Source of the DNA: Candidatus Nucleicultrix amoebiphila FS5
Lineage (GTDB): Bacteria; Pseudomonadota; Alphaproteobacteria; Caedimonadales; Nucleicultricaceae
Direction of reading: 5' to 3'
DNA length: 64,000 nucleotides
Assembly: GCF_002117145.1 (NCBI RefSeq)
Contig: NZ_CP008743.1
Location: 806,001 to 870,000, forward strand
Made by a program: the position numbers and the translations under genes. A model generated the notes under the pieces. It ran no database searches, was not told the DNA's origin, and worked only from the letters and a program-made list of their open reading frames with translations. Shown here in pieces: positions 1 to 7,146 of the stretch. Numbering within the stretch: position 1 is the first letter of the stretch; every line of letters begins with the position of its first letter.

Positions 1-43
1 AATGCAGTTCTCTAATTTTGATTTCATTTTATTCTCTATCCCC

Positions 44-72
44 TAACAAAAACGGCGCCCTAAGGCGCCGTT
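44..72 (-). terminator. Intrinsic terminator of the OmpA-like lipoprotein gene
   Basis: A perfect 9-bp GC-rich stem (arms 51-59 and 64-72) with a 4-nt loop is followed, on the leftward strand, by a run of T residues. It lies about 24 bp beyond the stop codon of the gene at 96-920, which fits a rho-independent terminator. Confidence 0.85.
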
Positions 73-95
73 CTTAATTTTACAGTGTATTGAAA

Positions 96-920
96 CTAGG
101 AAATTTCAATATCAACTCTTCTGTGCTTTGGTTCAACTTCTTTCTTACCAAACTCACCAGCACCAACAGCTTCGATACGATTACCAGGAACACCCATCTT
201 TATAAGAGCATCCTTAACGTTCTCAGCGCGCTTTTGTGAGAGTCTTAAGTTAAACTTACGGCCACCAACCACGTCTGTGCGACCTGTTACCTTGATTGTA
301 AAGTCACTCATGTTTGCGGCAACTTTTGCTACACGATCAAGTGTAACCATTGCATCTTTACGCAACACTGGGCTGTTATAATCAAAGTTTATACTAAAGG
401 TTGGTGTATGCTGATCAACAGCCTTTTCAAGCTCAATTAAGTTTTGCTTGAAAGCCATTTCGCATTTACCCATTTCTTTAGGTTGGAAGCCTTCTTCCAT
501 TTCATTTACCCAACAATCGTATGAAACTTGGGCTCTTGCAGCAAGATCAGGAGCAATCACACGACCACTCTTGTGGATTGCAAACAAAAGGCGTTCACGA
601 GCTTCAAAGAGCATGGGCAGCTTATCAGCTGGAATGTCCCACATCTCAGGATCTTCAGGTAATACTTCTAGACCATGGGCAGCTTGCAAGCCTTTTACAG
701 CGAATGCAGAACCGTCGATTTGGTCATAATTTACGCGGGATTCAGTTTTTGCATATGCTTCGTATTCAGCTTTCAAAGCTTTTGCAAATGGATAGCCATC
801 AGACTGTACATGCTCTAATTTATCAATGTAATACTCAGCACATCCGGTTGTTGTAAGGAGGGCAGCAACAGCACCAGCCTTAACCATCCAAGATTTGAAA
901 TTGTACCTACTCATACTCAA
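96..920 (-). CDS. OmpA-family outer-membrane lipoprotein
   Basis: This 274-residue protein has a lipoprotein signal ending in TTGC, with Cys27 as the likely lipidated residue. A soluble middle region of about 145 residues follows, then a C-terminal OmpA-like peptidoglycan-binding domain at about 177-274. The motif TGRTDVVGG, the downstream NLRLSQKRAENV and the terminal RRVDIEI strand are typical of that domain. The family tethers the outer membrane to peptidoglycan. There is no beta-barrel, so it is closer to Pal or an OmpA-domain lipoprotein than to true OmpA. The middle domain was not recognised. An AGGAAGGA ribosome-binding site sits about 7 nt before the ATG, although a second in-frame ATG two codons later is possible. 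It is a single-gene transcript with its own terminator. Confidence 0.88.
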   Translation of the reverse strand: MSMSRYNFKSWMVKAGAVAALLTTTGCAEYYIDKLEHVQSDGYPFAKALKAEYEAYAKTESRVNYDQIDGSAFAVKGLQAAHGLEVLPEDPEMWDIPADKLPMLFEARERLLFAIHKSGRVIAPDLAARAQVSYDCWVNEMEEGFQPKEMGKCEMAFKQNLIELEKAVDQHTPTFSINFDYNSPVLRKDAMVTLDRVAKVAANMSDFTIKVTGRTDVVGGRKFNLRLSQKRAENVKDALIKMGVPGNRIEAVGAGEFGKKEVEPKHRRVDIEIS

Positions 921-1116
921 TTCCTTCCTGTTTTGTTGTCGTTATCTATGATCGATTTCGATGCTTAACACAAAATATATACACCGTTCTTCGACCTATT
1001 ACCATCCCTTTGATAAAAAGGGCCAGAAATAGTTCGTCTTAAGTTAAAGTTTAGAATGAAAAATCTTAATTTTTACTTAACTTTAAGCCATTTTTGAGAA
1101 AAAAATATGGATAAAT

Positions 1117-1193
1117 TGGCGCGCTCTGCAGGATTCGAACCTGCGACCCACAGCTTAGAAGGCTGTTGCTCTATCCATCTGAGCTAAGAGCGC
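1117..1193 (-). tRNA. tRNA-Arg (anticodon TCT)
   Basis: On the leftward strand the sequence folds into a full cloverleaf of 77 nt. The acceptor stem GCGCTCT pairs with AGAGCGC, the anticodon loop is CTTCTAA, the T-loop is GGTTCGAATCC, and the discriminator G is followed by an encoded CCA. Anticodon TCT reads AGA arginine codons. Confidence 0.95.
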
Positions 1194-1292
1194 TTAGAAA
1201 GAGTTTATCTTGCAATTATCTATAAATCAAAGGCACCTCAACCGCCAAGCCCAAAATTTATCTTTCTTAAAAGAAATGGGTCAGCAATCTTC

Positions 1293-2543
1293 CTACTGCA
1301 TTTTTATGAGAACTGCGGCAAAAAAACCATCTGTCCCTGCAGTATAAGGAGTTAACGTTAGGTAAGAAGTAGATTTTAGAGGAGGAAAACAGATTGGATG
1401 CAACTTAAAATCTGAATGATTTCTTAAAAACTTCTCTATTTGATCTTGATTCTCCTCAAAAAAAATTGAGCATGTTGAATAAACGAGTCGACCTCCCGGC
1501 TTTACATAAAAAGCCGCTTCTTCAAGGATCGCTTGTTGAGTTTCTTTTATCTCATCAAAACTTTTAAGATTAAACACCCATTTTAGTTCTGGGTGCCTTC
1601 TCCAAGTACCTGATCCAGAACAAGGCACATCGGCAAGTACAGCCTCACACTTCTCTTTAAGCCCTTCAGCAACGAACTCCACAATTCTAACATCTGCCCT
1701 TTTAATACGTTCCTTAGCCCTCTCCAAACGACGCAAGTTCTTATCCAAGGCTATTATTCGCCCTTTGTTTTGCATATGATCAGCCATGGCTAAAGTCTTT
1801 CCGCCGGCTCCTGCGCAATAATCGACAATAATTTCTCCAGGCTGAGCGCCGACGATAAGACTTAAAATCTGAGAACCTTCGTCTTGAATTTCAAAAAAGC
1901 CATTCTTATAGGCTGTCAAAGCCTGAAGTCGCGGACGACCGTTAATTCTTATACCACTTGGCGATAATGGAGTTTCAGAAGCTTTAATGTTTTCTTTTAA
2001 GAGCAATTTAATGAGTTGATCACGAGAGATTTTAGATAAGTTCACCCTCAAATCTAAAGGGGCTTCTCCATCTAAAGCTTCTAGTTCACGTGATATTTGT
2101 TCCTTTGTCCATTGCTTCTGAAGAATATTCCAAATGGGCTCAGATACATTAAAATAATCCCAATCAGATATCTTTTGAGTTGGCAGCCATTTTATAAAAC
2201 TGAGTTCATATGAACTGATTGGCTGGGGTGCGTACTTTTCACCCGTAAAATATCCATATAGATCTTCTTCACTCTTTTTTTGAACAGACCAAAGATAAGA
2301 CAAAAGCACCGCTCGGTCACAATTTATAGATTCACGTTGAGAAAATTGACTCCAAGCTGAGTGATGATGACCATAGGTTCGAGCGATATTGTAAAGATTT
2401 TCTTTTATGAAACGTCTATCTTGAGATCCCATAAAGCGTCTTATAATAAAATAGTTTTGTAAGGCCTCGTCCATGGGTCGAGAGCCATCTGTAATAATTG
2501 GGATAAGCTCTAAAAGAGATTGTAGTCGTGCCGCAGGAGTCAT
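1293..2543 (-). CDS. rsmB: 16S rRNA (cytosine-C5)-methyltransferase, RsmB/NOP family
   Basis: This 416-residue SAM-dependent RNA m5C methyltransferase has the SAM-binding motif DYCAGAGGKT at about 241-250. The two family cysteines lie in DVPCSGSG (Cys308) and YSTCS (Cys358). In this family one cysteine attacks C6 of the target cytosine and the other helps release the product. The N-terminal part (1-150) is helical and could stand in for the NusB-like RNA-binding domain of RsmB, but I cannot show that homology. RsmB normally modifies C967 of 16S rRNA; a related NOP2/Sun paralogue with another target is possible. It is the last gene of an operon and overlaps the upstream rlmE stop by 4 bp (ATGA). 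Confidence 0.85.
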   Translation of the reverse strand: MTPAARLQSLLELIPIITDGSRPMDEALQNYFIIRRFMGSQDRRFIKENLYNIARTYGHHHSAWSQFSQRESINCDRAVLLSYLWSVQKKSEEDLYGYFTGEKYAPQPISSYELSFIKWLPTQKISDWDYFNVSEPIWNILQKQWTKEQISRELEALDGEAPLDLRVNLSKISRDQLIKLLLKENIKASETPLSPSGIRINGRPRLQALTAYKNGFFEIQDEGSQILSLIVGAQPGEIIVDYCAGAGGKTLAMADHMQNKGRIIALDKNLRRLERAKERIKRADVRIVEFVAEGLKEKCEAVLADVPCSGSGTWRRHPELKWVFNLKSFDEIKETQQAILEEAAFYVKPGGRLVYSTCSIFFEENQDQIEKFLRNHSDFKLHPICFPPLKSTSYLTLTPYTAGTDGFFAAVLIKMQ

Positions 2544-3235
2544 TCTTTGCGAAAACCTTGAGCAACAAGATACATTTCGGAAGACTCTTTACGACTAGCA
2601 TCAGGTTTAAAAAATTTTACCTGTCGAAAATGTTTTTTCAGTGTTGTCATAAAGTCTTTTTCACCACCCCCCTGAAAAAACTTACTCACAAATGTCCCCC
2701 CAGGTTTCAATACATTTAAAGCAAATTGAAGAGCTTCCTCTGCAAGCATAAGAGTTCTTAAGTGATCCGTTGTCGCATGACCTGTAGTATTTGCAGCCAT
2801 ATCACTTAAGACCACGTCCACAGGTCCTTTTAAAATATCGAGCAAGCTCTCTTGTACAGCTTTATCTAGAAAATCTCCTTGAATTAACTTTGTTCCTTTA
2901 AGAGGTTCAATTTCTAATAGATCAATGCCTATAACTGACGGATTTTCACTTTTGGATTGCGTTTTCATAACGGCTATTTGTAACCACCCCCCAGGAGCAG
3001 CACCCAAATCAACTACACGCGCATTAGGCTTAAGAATTTTAAAATTTTCATCAATTTGTTTAAGTTTAAAAGAGGATCTTGACCGTAAACCTTGTCGCTG
3101 AGACTCAAAAACATAAGGATCATTCAGTTGTCTTTGCAGCCATTGTTTAGAAGAATTTTTCAAATTTTTCTTCTTTAATGCACGTGTTTTAAGAGGGCGC
3201 GAACCCTTTGACGTTGTAGATTTTTGTGGATTCAT
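2540..3235 (-). CDS. rlmE: 23S rRNA 2'-O-methyltransferase RlmE (FtsJ/RrmJ)
   Basis: This 231-residue protein methylates the 2'-OH of a uridine in the 23S A-loop during late assembly of the large subunit. The SAM motif DLGAAPGGW is at about 76-84. The family's catalytic K-D-K-E tetrad is complete: Lys57 (SSFKL), Asp145 (LSDMA), Lys185 (VSKFF) and Glu220 (SSEMY). A lysine-rich N-terminus of about 30 residues probably helps bind rRNA. It sits in the middle of a translationally coupled ppx-rlmE-rsmB operon, with 4-bp overlaps on both sides. Its expression in E. coli is heat-shock linked, and rpoH is also in this window, but no promoter evidence connects them here. Confidence 0.92.
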   Translation of the reverse strand: MNPQKSTTSKGSRPLKTRALKKKNLKNSSKQWLQRQLNDPYVFESQRQGLRSRSSFKLKQIDENFKILKPNARVVDLGAAPGGWLQIAVMKTQSKSENPSVIGIDLLEIEPLKGTKLIQGDFLDKAVQESLLDILKGPVDVVLSDMAANTTGHATTDHLRTLMLAEEALQFALNVLKPGGTFVSKFFQGGGEKDFMTTLKKHFRQVKFFKPDASRKESSEMYLVAQGFRKE

Positions 3236-4275
3236 GCGGCGCTAGTTTCAAGATGTAAACGATGATCAGGAGCAGGTTTATGACCATAAGCCATGTAAGC
3301 GACAATACCATCTCTGACTCCGCGGTCAGCAACTTGCAGTTGTCCAACAGGTAAAGCCTCACAAATTCCGCCTAAAATGGCCATTCCTCCCAGAATTAGA
3401 TCTCCACGTTCATTTCCCACACAAGGGTGCAGCACCCTTTCATTAATGGACATAAGTTGCAACTGTTTGGTGATTGATTCAATATTCGCAAAAGTTAAAA
3501 CAGTACGATCAACTTTCTGCCGATCGTAGGCTCTTAAACCTAAATGAATCGCAGCAACAGTTGTTGCTGTACCAGACGTACTAATCATCTGCACGCGCTT
3601 GTGATTAATTTCATTCAAAATGTGGTTTTTTTGAGCAAAATTACTAACACGATTCGCAACCTCACTTTGAAAAGTTTGATAGATACTGGCAAGGTTAGCA
3701 TTAAAATTTTCAGCAATATTAACAACCCCAAAGGGTAATGAGGTTGAATCAATCACTTGAACGTCGCCATCACTCTTCTTTCGAGCCCAAATTACTTCCG
3801 TACTTCCGCCGCCAATATCAAAGAATATAGTATAAGGAAAAGTATCCTGCATGAGCGCTGCACACCCTTTTGCTACGTAAAAAGCTTCCTCTTTCTGAGA
3901 AATTACTGAGAAACTAATTCCTGTCTGGGTTTCTATCAAATTCATAAAAGATTCTGCATTTTCTGCTTGTCGACAAGCTTCTGTAGCCACAGCATAAACT
4001 TCAATAGGTTTATATTGATTAATACGACGTGCATACTGACTTACAATCTGCAGAGTGCGCTGGATCGCCATGGGAGACAAGCGATTGGTCTGGCTCAGTC
4101 CTTCAGCTAGACGTACAATTTTTGAATGCACTTCCTGAGTTGAAAATGAATCACCAGAACGTTTCGCAATCAAAAGTCGGCAGGTATTACTTCCTAAATC
4201 AATGGCTGCATAGTATTGCTCTGAAGGCAATACAGATGACTTGTTCTGTAAAGAAGTCTGAGTACTTATTATCAT
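3232..4275 (-). CDS. ppx: Exopolyphosphatase / pppGpp phosphohydrolase (Ppx/GppA family)
   Basis: This 347-residue protein of the ASKHA fold has the phosphate-binding motif IDLGSNTCRLLI at about 25-36 and the second motif DIGGGSTE at about 148-155. It matches only the two N-terminal catalytic domains. The C-terminal HD-like half of E. coli Ppx (about 510 residues) is absent, which is common in alphaproteobacteria. The reaction is release of terminal phosphate from polyphosphate or from pppGpp, and sequence alone does not separate the two. It is the first gene of the ppx-rlmE-rsmB operon. Its ATG lies at an AT-rich 425-bp upstream gap that should hold the promoter. Confidence 0.85.
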   Translation of the reverse strand: MIISTQTSLQNKSSVLPSEQYYAAIDLGSNTCRLLIAKRSGDSFSTQEVHSKIVRLAEGLSQTNRLSPMAIQRTLQIVSQYARRINQYKPIEVYAVATEACRQAENAESFMNLIETQTGISFSVISQKEEAFYVAKGCAALMQDTFPYTIFFDIGGGSTEVIWARKKSDGDVQVIDSTSLPFGVVNIAENFNANLASIYQTFQSEVANRVSNFAQKNHILNEINHKRVQMISTSGTATTVAAIHLGLRAYDRQKVDRTVLTFANIESITKQLQLMSINERVLHPCVGNERGDLILGGMAILGGICEALPVGQLQVADRGVRDGIVAYMAYGHKPAPDHRLHLETSAA

Positions 4276-4625
4276 AGCGCTTATTTTAAAATGCTTTTCA
4301 ACAAGATGAAAGTAAAAATTTGAGATCTATCAATTTTTTAATTGAACACTATTATTTTAATCATTGAAGAATAAATATTAATTATCTTATATTTAATCTA
4401 AGAATAAAAAAACACTCTATCAATTCTCAATAAGCATAAATAAATATTATGTTTTTATATTTTTATTTTTCTTTGATGCCTAGGTAAACAAAAAAGCATT
4501 CACAGGCCTTTCTTACTCTACAAATAACATCAAAGAGATTTCATATGATTTAGGATTCGTCAGAGTTTTAGGAACATCTACTCAAAAAATAACCCTCAAC
4601 TTGTATTCCTTACACACATACACAT
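4276..4625. other. AT-rich intergenic region without a recognisable gene
   Basis: Both strands carry frequent stops and no ribosome-binding site with a credible reading frame. It must hold the promoter of the leftward ppx operon, and on its distal side the decayed continuation of the Rpn relic (4626-4684). I see no further resemblance to the intact nuclease gene after about position 4626. Confidence 0.5.
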
Positions 4626-4684
4626 CCATACATAAAAATAAACAGACTTTGATGCTCTGTTCATGGCTAACCTCTCTGTGGATA
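4626..4684 (-). pseudogene. Relic of the 5' end of a second Rpn-type gene
   Basis: About 59 bases repeat the start region of the adjacent nuclease gene (5994-6053) almost exactly. They include the ribosome-binding site, the ATG and the first codons of the signal peptide. One base is missing right after the start codon, so the frame shifts and closes after 22 codons. The copy starts about 18 bp past the stop of the intact gene, on the same strand, so it looks like what remains of a tandem duplicate. Confidence 0.75.
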
Positions 4685-4701
4685 GTTAAGGTGTTCTTCT
4701 C

Positions 4702-6033
4702 CTATTTCTTTGCGTGCACGCGCAGCTTTTCAATCTCTGTAGCTTGAAGACCTGTCGCCTCTGAGATTTGCAGCGTACTTAACTTAAAGGTAATGAGTTT
4801 AAGAGCCGTATCAATATTCATCTGACTAAGCTTCTCTTCAGCAGCTTTCGATTTTTCCTCAGCCACTTTCGATTTCTCTTCAGCTACTTTCGATTTCTCT
4901 TCAGCTACCTTAGATTTTTCCTCAGATTGTCTTAAGCTCTCTTCAGCAGTTCTGGCTTTTTCATCAGCAGCTCTGGCTTTTTCATCAGCGGCTCCGGCTT
5001 CTTCCATGGCCTTCTTATATTCTTCTTCTTTAATTTCATCGAGACGCCTTAGATCTCTCATTTTTGTAGCAACCCGCAAATCAGCATCTGACCAATTCTT
5101 TTTATCCATGGTCTCATAGACTTCAAAAACATGACTCTTAGAAGGATAAGCGCTTATTTTTCTCATATTCTTCAAAAGATAAAGAAACTCATCCAACGCC
5201 GTTTCAATTCGCCCATTCACTTTGTCGAATTTTGGCAACTCAACAAACACATATTGCATTTTATCCAGATAACAATGATGAGACCCTGTATGGACAGTTT
5301 TATGACGGGATAAATATCCCTTTTCGTTAGGAAACAATATGTGATTCACAAAAGAAATTAAATAAAAGGGTTGTCCTTTATCATAGTCGGTACTTTCAGG
5401 GTTAAATTGAGATGTATAAGCTTTGGCCAGGTAATTTTGTGCTCGATTAAGATAATGGTAATCTTTGTCTTTTTGCATTTCAACAACGAACCCTCGATTC
5501 AAGTGATCGCGACAATAAACATCAACAATGCCGCGTTTCCCTTCTTTTTTATCTGGCATAAATTCCTTATCATGAAAACTAATATTCCGAATACGATCAT
5601 CTCCTTGAAGATTGAGGAGCTCATTCAAAACCTTGATGATCATCGTGGTATTCTTAGGGGTGGAAAATAGCTTCTTAAACCCCATATCTCCTAAGGGATC
5701 TTCAAAGGAAACGGGTGGGAAAAAATACTTATCAGCATCTTCTTCTAACGTGATGAACTCTTGTCTGACATTTCCCGTGACATGCAAAGGACGTTGATTG
5801 AACTCCTGTGACCATTTTTTCAGGCCACCCCCTCTTTGCACGTTAACGGTGGAGTTTTTGAAAAGGGGGACGGAGGAAGAATGAACAGCCGGTCGCTTCT
5901 TAACAACTTTTGCCCCGCCCTTTGTCACTCCGTTGAGCAGCACTTCTGCCAAGGCTGACGCTTCAGCTGCAGCTCCGTGTAAACTATAGATGCCCATACA
6001 TAAAAATAAACAGACTTTGATGCTCTGCTTCAT
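4702..6033 (-). CDS. Exported Rpn-family PD-(D/E)XK nuclease-like protein
   Basis: This 443-residue protein resembles the Rpn (recombination-promoting nuclease, transposase_31/PDDEXK_2) family. The core at about 103-330 has the family opening FEDPLGDMGFKKLFS (110-124), a helical NELLNLQ segment, and the active-site pattern IVDVYC (Asp171) followed by VVEMQ (Glu185, Gln187). Unusually, a hydrophobic signal peptide (residues 1-22, ending HGAAAE) and a low-complexity linker precede the core. The C-terminal third is a charged coiled coil with tandem EEKSKVA heptads at about 365-405. Known Rpn proteins are cytoplasmic DNA endonucleases that promote RecA-independent recombination. An exported version could act in the periplasm or on a host, which is inference. 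Promoter, inverted repeat and relic copy are described separately. Confidence 0.75.
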   Translation of the reverse strand: MKQSIKVCLFLCMGIYSLHGAAAEASALAEVLLNGVTKGGAKVVKKRPAVHSSSVPLFKNSTVNVQRGGGLKKWSQEFNQRPLHVTGNVRQEFITLEEDADKYFFPPVSFEDPLGDMGFKKLFSTPKNTTMIIKVLNELLNLQGDDRIRNISFHDKEFMPDKKEGKRGIVDVYCRDHLNRGFVVEMQKDKDYHYLNRAQNYLAKAYTSQFNPESTDYDKGQPFYLISFVNHILFPNEKGYLSRHKTVHTGSHHCYLDKMQYVFVELPKFDKVNGRIETALDEFLYLLKNMRKISAYPSKSHVFEVYETMDKKNWSDADLRVATKMRDLRRLDEIKEEEYKKAMEEAGAADEKARAADEKARTAEESLRQSEEKSKVAEEKSKVAEEKSKVAEEKSKAAEEKLSQMNIDTALKLITFKLSTLQISEATGLQATEIEKLRVHAKK

Positions 6034-6039
6034 GGCTAA

Positions 6040-6098
6040 CCTCTCTGTGGATATGGAAATGTCTTTTTATTATTACGATAGTCATATCCACAAAGAGG
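6040..6098 (-). repeat. 16-bp inverted repeat between promoter and start codon of the Rpn gene
   Basis: Arms 6040-6055 and 6083-6098 are reverse complements with one mismatch, and that mismatch would be a G-U pair in RNA. The loop is 27 nt. The proximal arm contains the AGAGAGG ribosome-binding site. The distal arm overlaps the proposed -10 element and spacer. It could therefore be an operator pair about 43 bp apart centre to centre or, if transcription starts further upstream, an RNA hairpin hiding the ribosome-binding site. Confidence 0.7.
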
Positions 6099-6109
6099 AA
6101 GATTGTCAA
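6074..6109 (-). promoter_or_regulatory. Candidate sigma-70-type promoter of the Rpn gene
   Basis: On the leftward strand a consensus TTGACA (6104-6109) is followed, after 17 bp, by TATGAC (6081-6086). Transcription would start near 6074, about 40 nt before the ATG. Confidence 0.5.
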
Positions 6110-6368
6110 CTTTTTTGGCAATTATTTTATTTTAATCACTCCAAAACCCTTTAATAAAGAGGTTCTACAAGGAATAACTTATAATTTATTTTTTTGCCGT
6201 CTGCATCCAGAGACCTTTTATGCGATACCGTTGAAGGAAATAGAGGGGGACACCTGTTATGGTAAAAAGGCTCGCGTAGGAAGGGGAATAGAAAAGCCCC
6301 CTGGCGCTTTTAAGCTAGGAGGCTTTACAAAGGAATCTCATCTCAAAGAGATGGGAGAATTTCATAGA
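6110..6368. other. Intergenic region between the Rpn gene and the barrel protein gene
   Basis: Apart from the terminator-like hairpins near 6290-6355 I see no gene. A 78-codon rightward frame at 6231-6467 overlaps the barrel protein gene antisense and has no supporting features. The segment 6270-6300 resembles the segment next to the terminator at 8951-8998 (see findings). Confidence 0.4.
6292..6355 (-). terminator. Probable terminator hairpins after the barrel protein gene
   Basis: Reading leftward from the stop at 6369, a CATCTC/GAGATG hairpin (near 6339-6353) is followed by a larger hairpin. Its arms, AAAGCCTCC and GGGGGCTTT, pair with one G-U and end in TTTT. Confidence 0.6.
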
Positions 6369-7079
6369 TTAGAATTTATAAATAAATCCAACCTTTGTTG
6401 TAACGTAAGATGGTTTAAATCCGCCACTATTCTTATCAAATGCTGGACCTGTAAACGTTTTATATGATTGTTTGATATTGCCATAATTTTCATAACCAAG
6501 GGTCGCAACAGTTGAAAATTTATCACTAAAGGCATATTCAACACCAACGCCAATCATTATCCCTGCTTTAGTGGCCTTAAAGTTTTCACTGGCAGCAAGA
6601 CGATTGGCCAAATAGATTTCATGGGAACCTTTAAAACGATTGATGCTCGCTCCCAATTTAACAAAACCCAACCATCTGTCTGAGAATTGCTTTCCAAGCA
6701 CCAAGGCCGGCATAAATTTAAAAGAACTCTTTAATGTTGAACGACCGCGCAGAACATCCAATTGTAAATTCTTTTCCGTTCTGTTGCTATCCACTGCCAT
6801 ACCAAGTTCAAGCCCCGTTAAGAATCCATTGGCGAAGAAATAACGATAGCCACCAAGGATCTCTCCTACGACGCCATGTTTTTTAGCGGTTCCACTACCA
6901 TTCGTATTAATGAGAGCAGGAATAAAAACACTTTCCTTTACGTCAGAGCGCATATAACTATGTCCTGCCGCCAGCCCTGCATAAAATCCAGGTTTGTAAA
7001 AGTGAGAACTAACAGCCATTAACGGTGAACTCGCTGTTATCGCTGTTAACAGTAAAACTTTAAAACTACTTTTCTTCAT
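6369..7079 (-). CDS. Outer-membrane beta-barrel protein (OMP_b-brl type)
   Basis: This 236-residue protein has a clear Sec signal peptide (MKKSSFKVLLLTAITASSPLMA). Alternating hydrophobic strands with turn residues follow, for example FYAGLAAGHSYMRSD, GEILGGYRYFF and GVGVEYAFSDKFSTVATLGYE. The C-terminus is KVGFIYKF, and a terminal aromatic residue is the usual BAM recognition feature. The pattern fits the 8-stranded Omp25/opacity/OmpW-like barrels that serve as small porins or surface antigens in intracellular alphaproteobacteria. A specific function cannot be assigned. A gap of 67 bp separates it from the upstream repeat-protein gene (same strand), so the two may be cotranscribed. Confidence 0.8.
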   Translation of the reverse strand: MKKSSFKVLLLTAITASSPLMAVSSHFYKPGFYAGLAAGHSYMRSDVKESVFIPALINTNGSGTAKKHGVVGEILGGYRYFFANGFLTGLELGMAVDSNRTEKNLQLDVLRGRSTLKSSFKFMPALVLGKQFSDRWLGFVKLGASINRFKGSHEIYLANRLAASENFKATKAGIMIGVGVEYAFSDKFSTVATLGYENYGNIKQSYKTFTGPAFDKNSGGFKPSYVTTKVGFIYKF

Positions 7080-7146
7080 GGAAATTACATCATCCTTTCA
7101 ATTCTTCTCCCGTGTGATTTAACACGCAGGGAGAAGCCCATTGTCA

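Noticed and set aside
4702-6033. An insertion sequence, since Rpn proteins are often labelled transposases
   Set aside because: No flanking target duplication or terminal inverted repeats bracket the gene. The 59-bp repeat is direct and contains the gene's own start, so duplication explains it better.
6040-6098. DnaA boxes or a replication origin, because both arms contain TATCCACA
   Set aside because: Only two imperfect boxes are present and no dnaA, dnaN, parAB or gidA gene is near. The arms fit a local regulatory repeat better.
6231-6467. A 78-codon rightward frame
   Set aside because: It runs antisense into the barrel protein gene and through its terminator hairpins, and the protein has no recognisable features.
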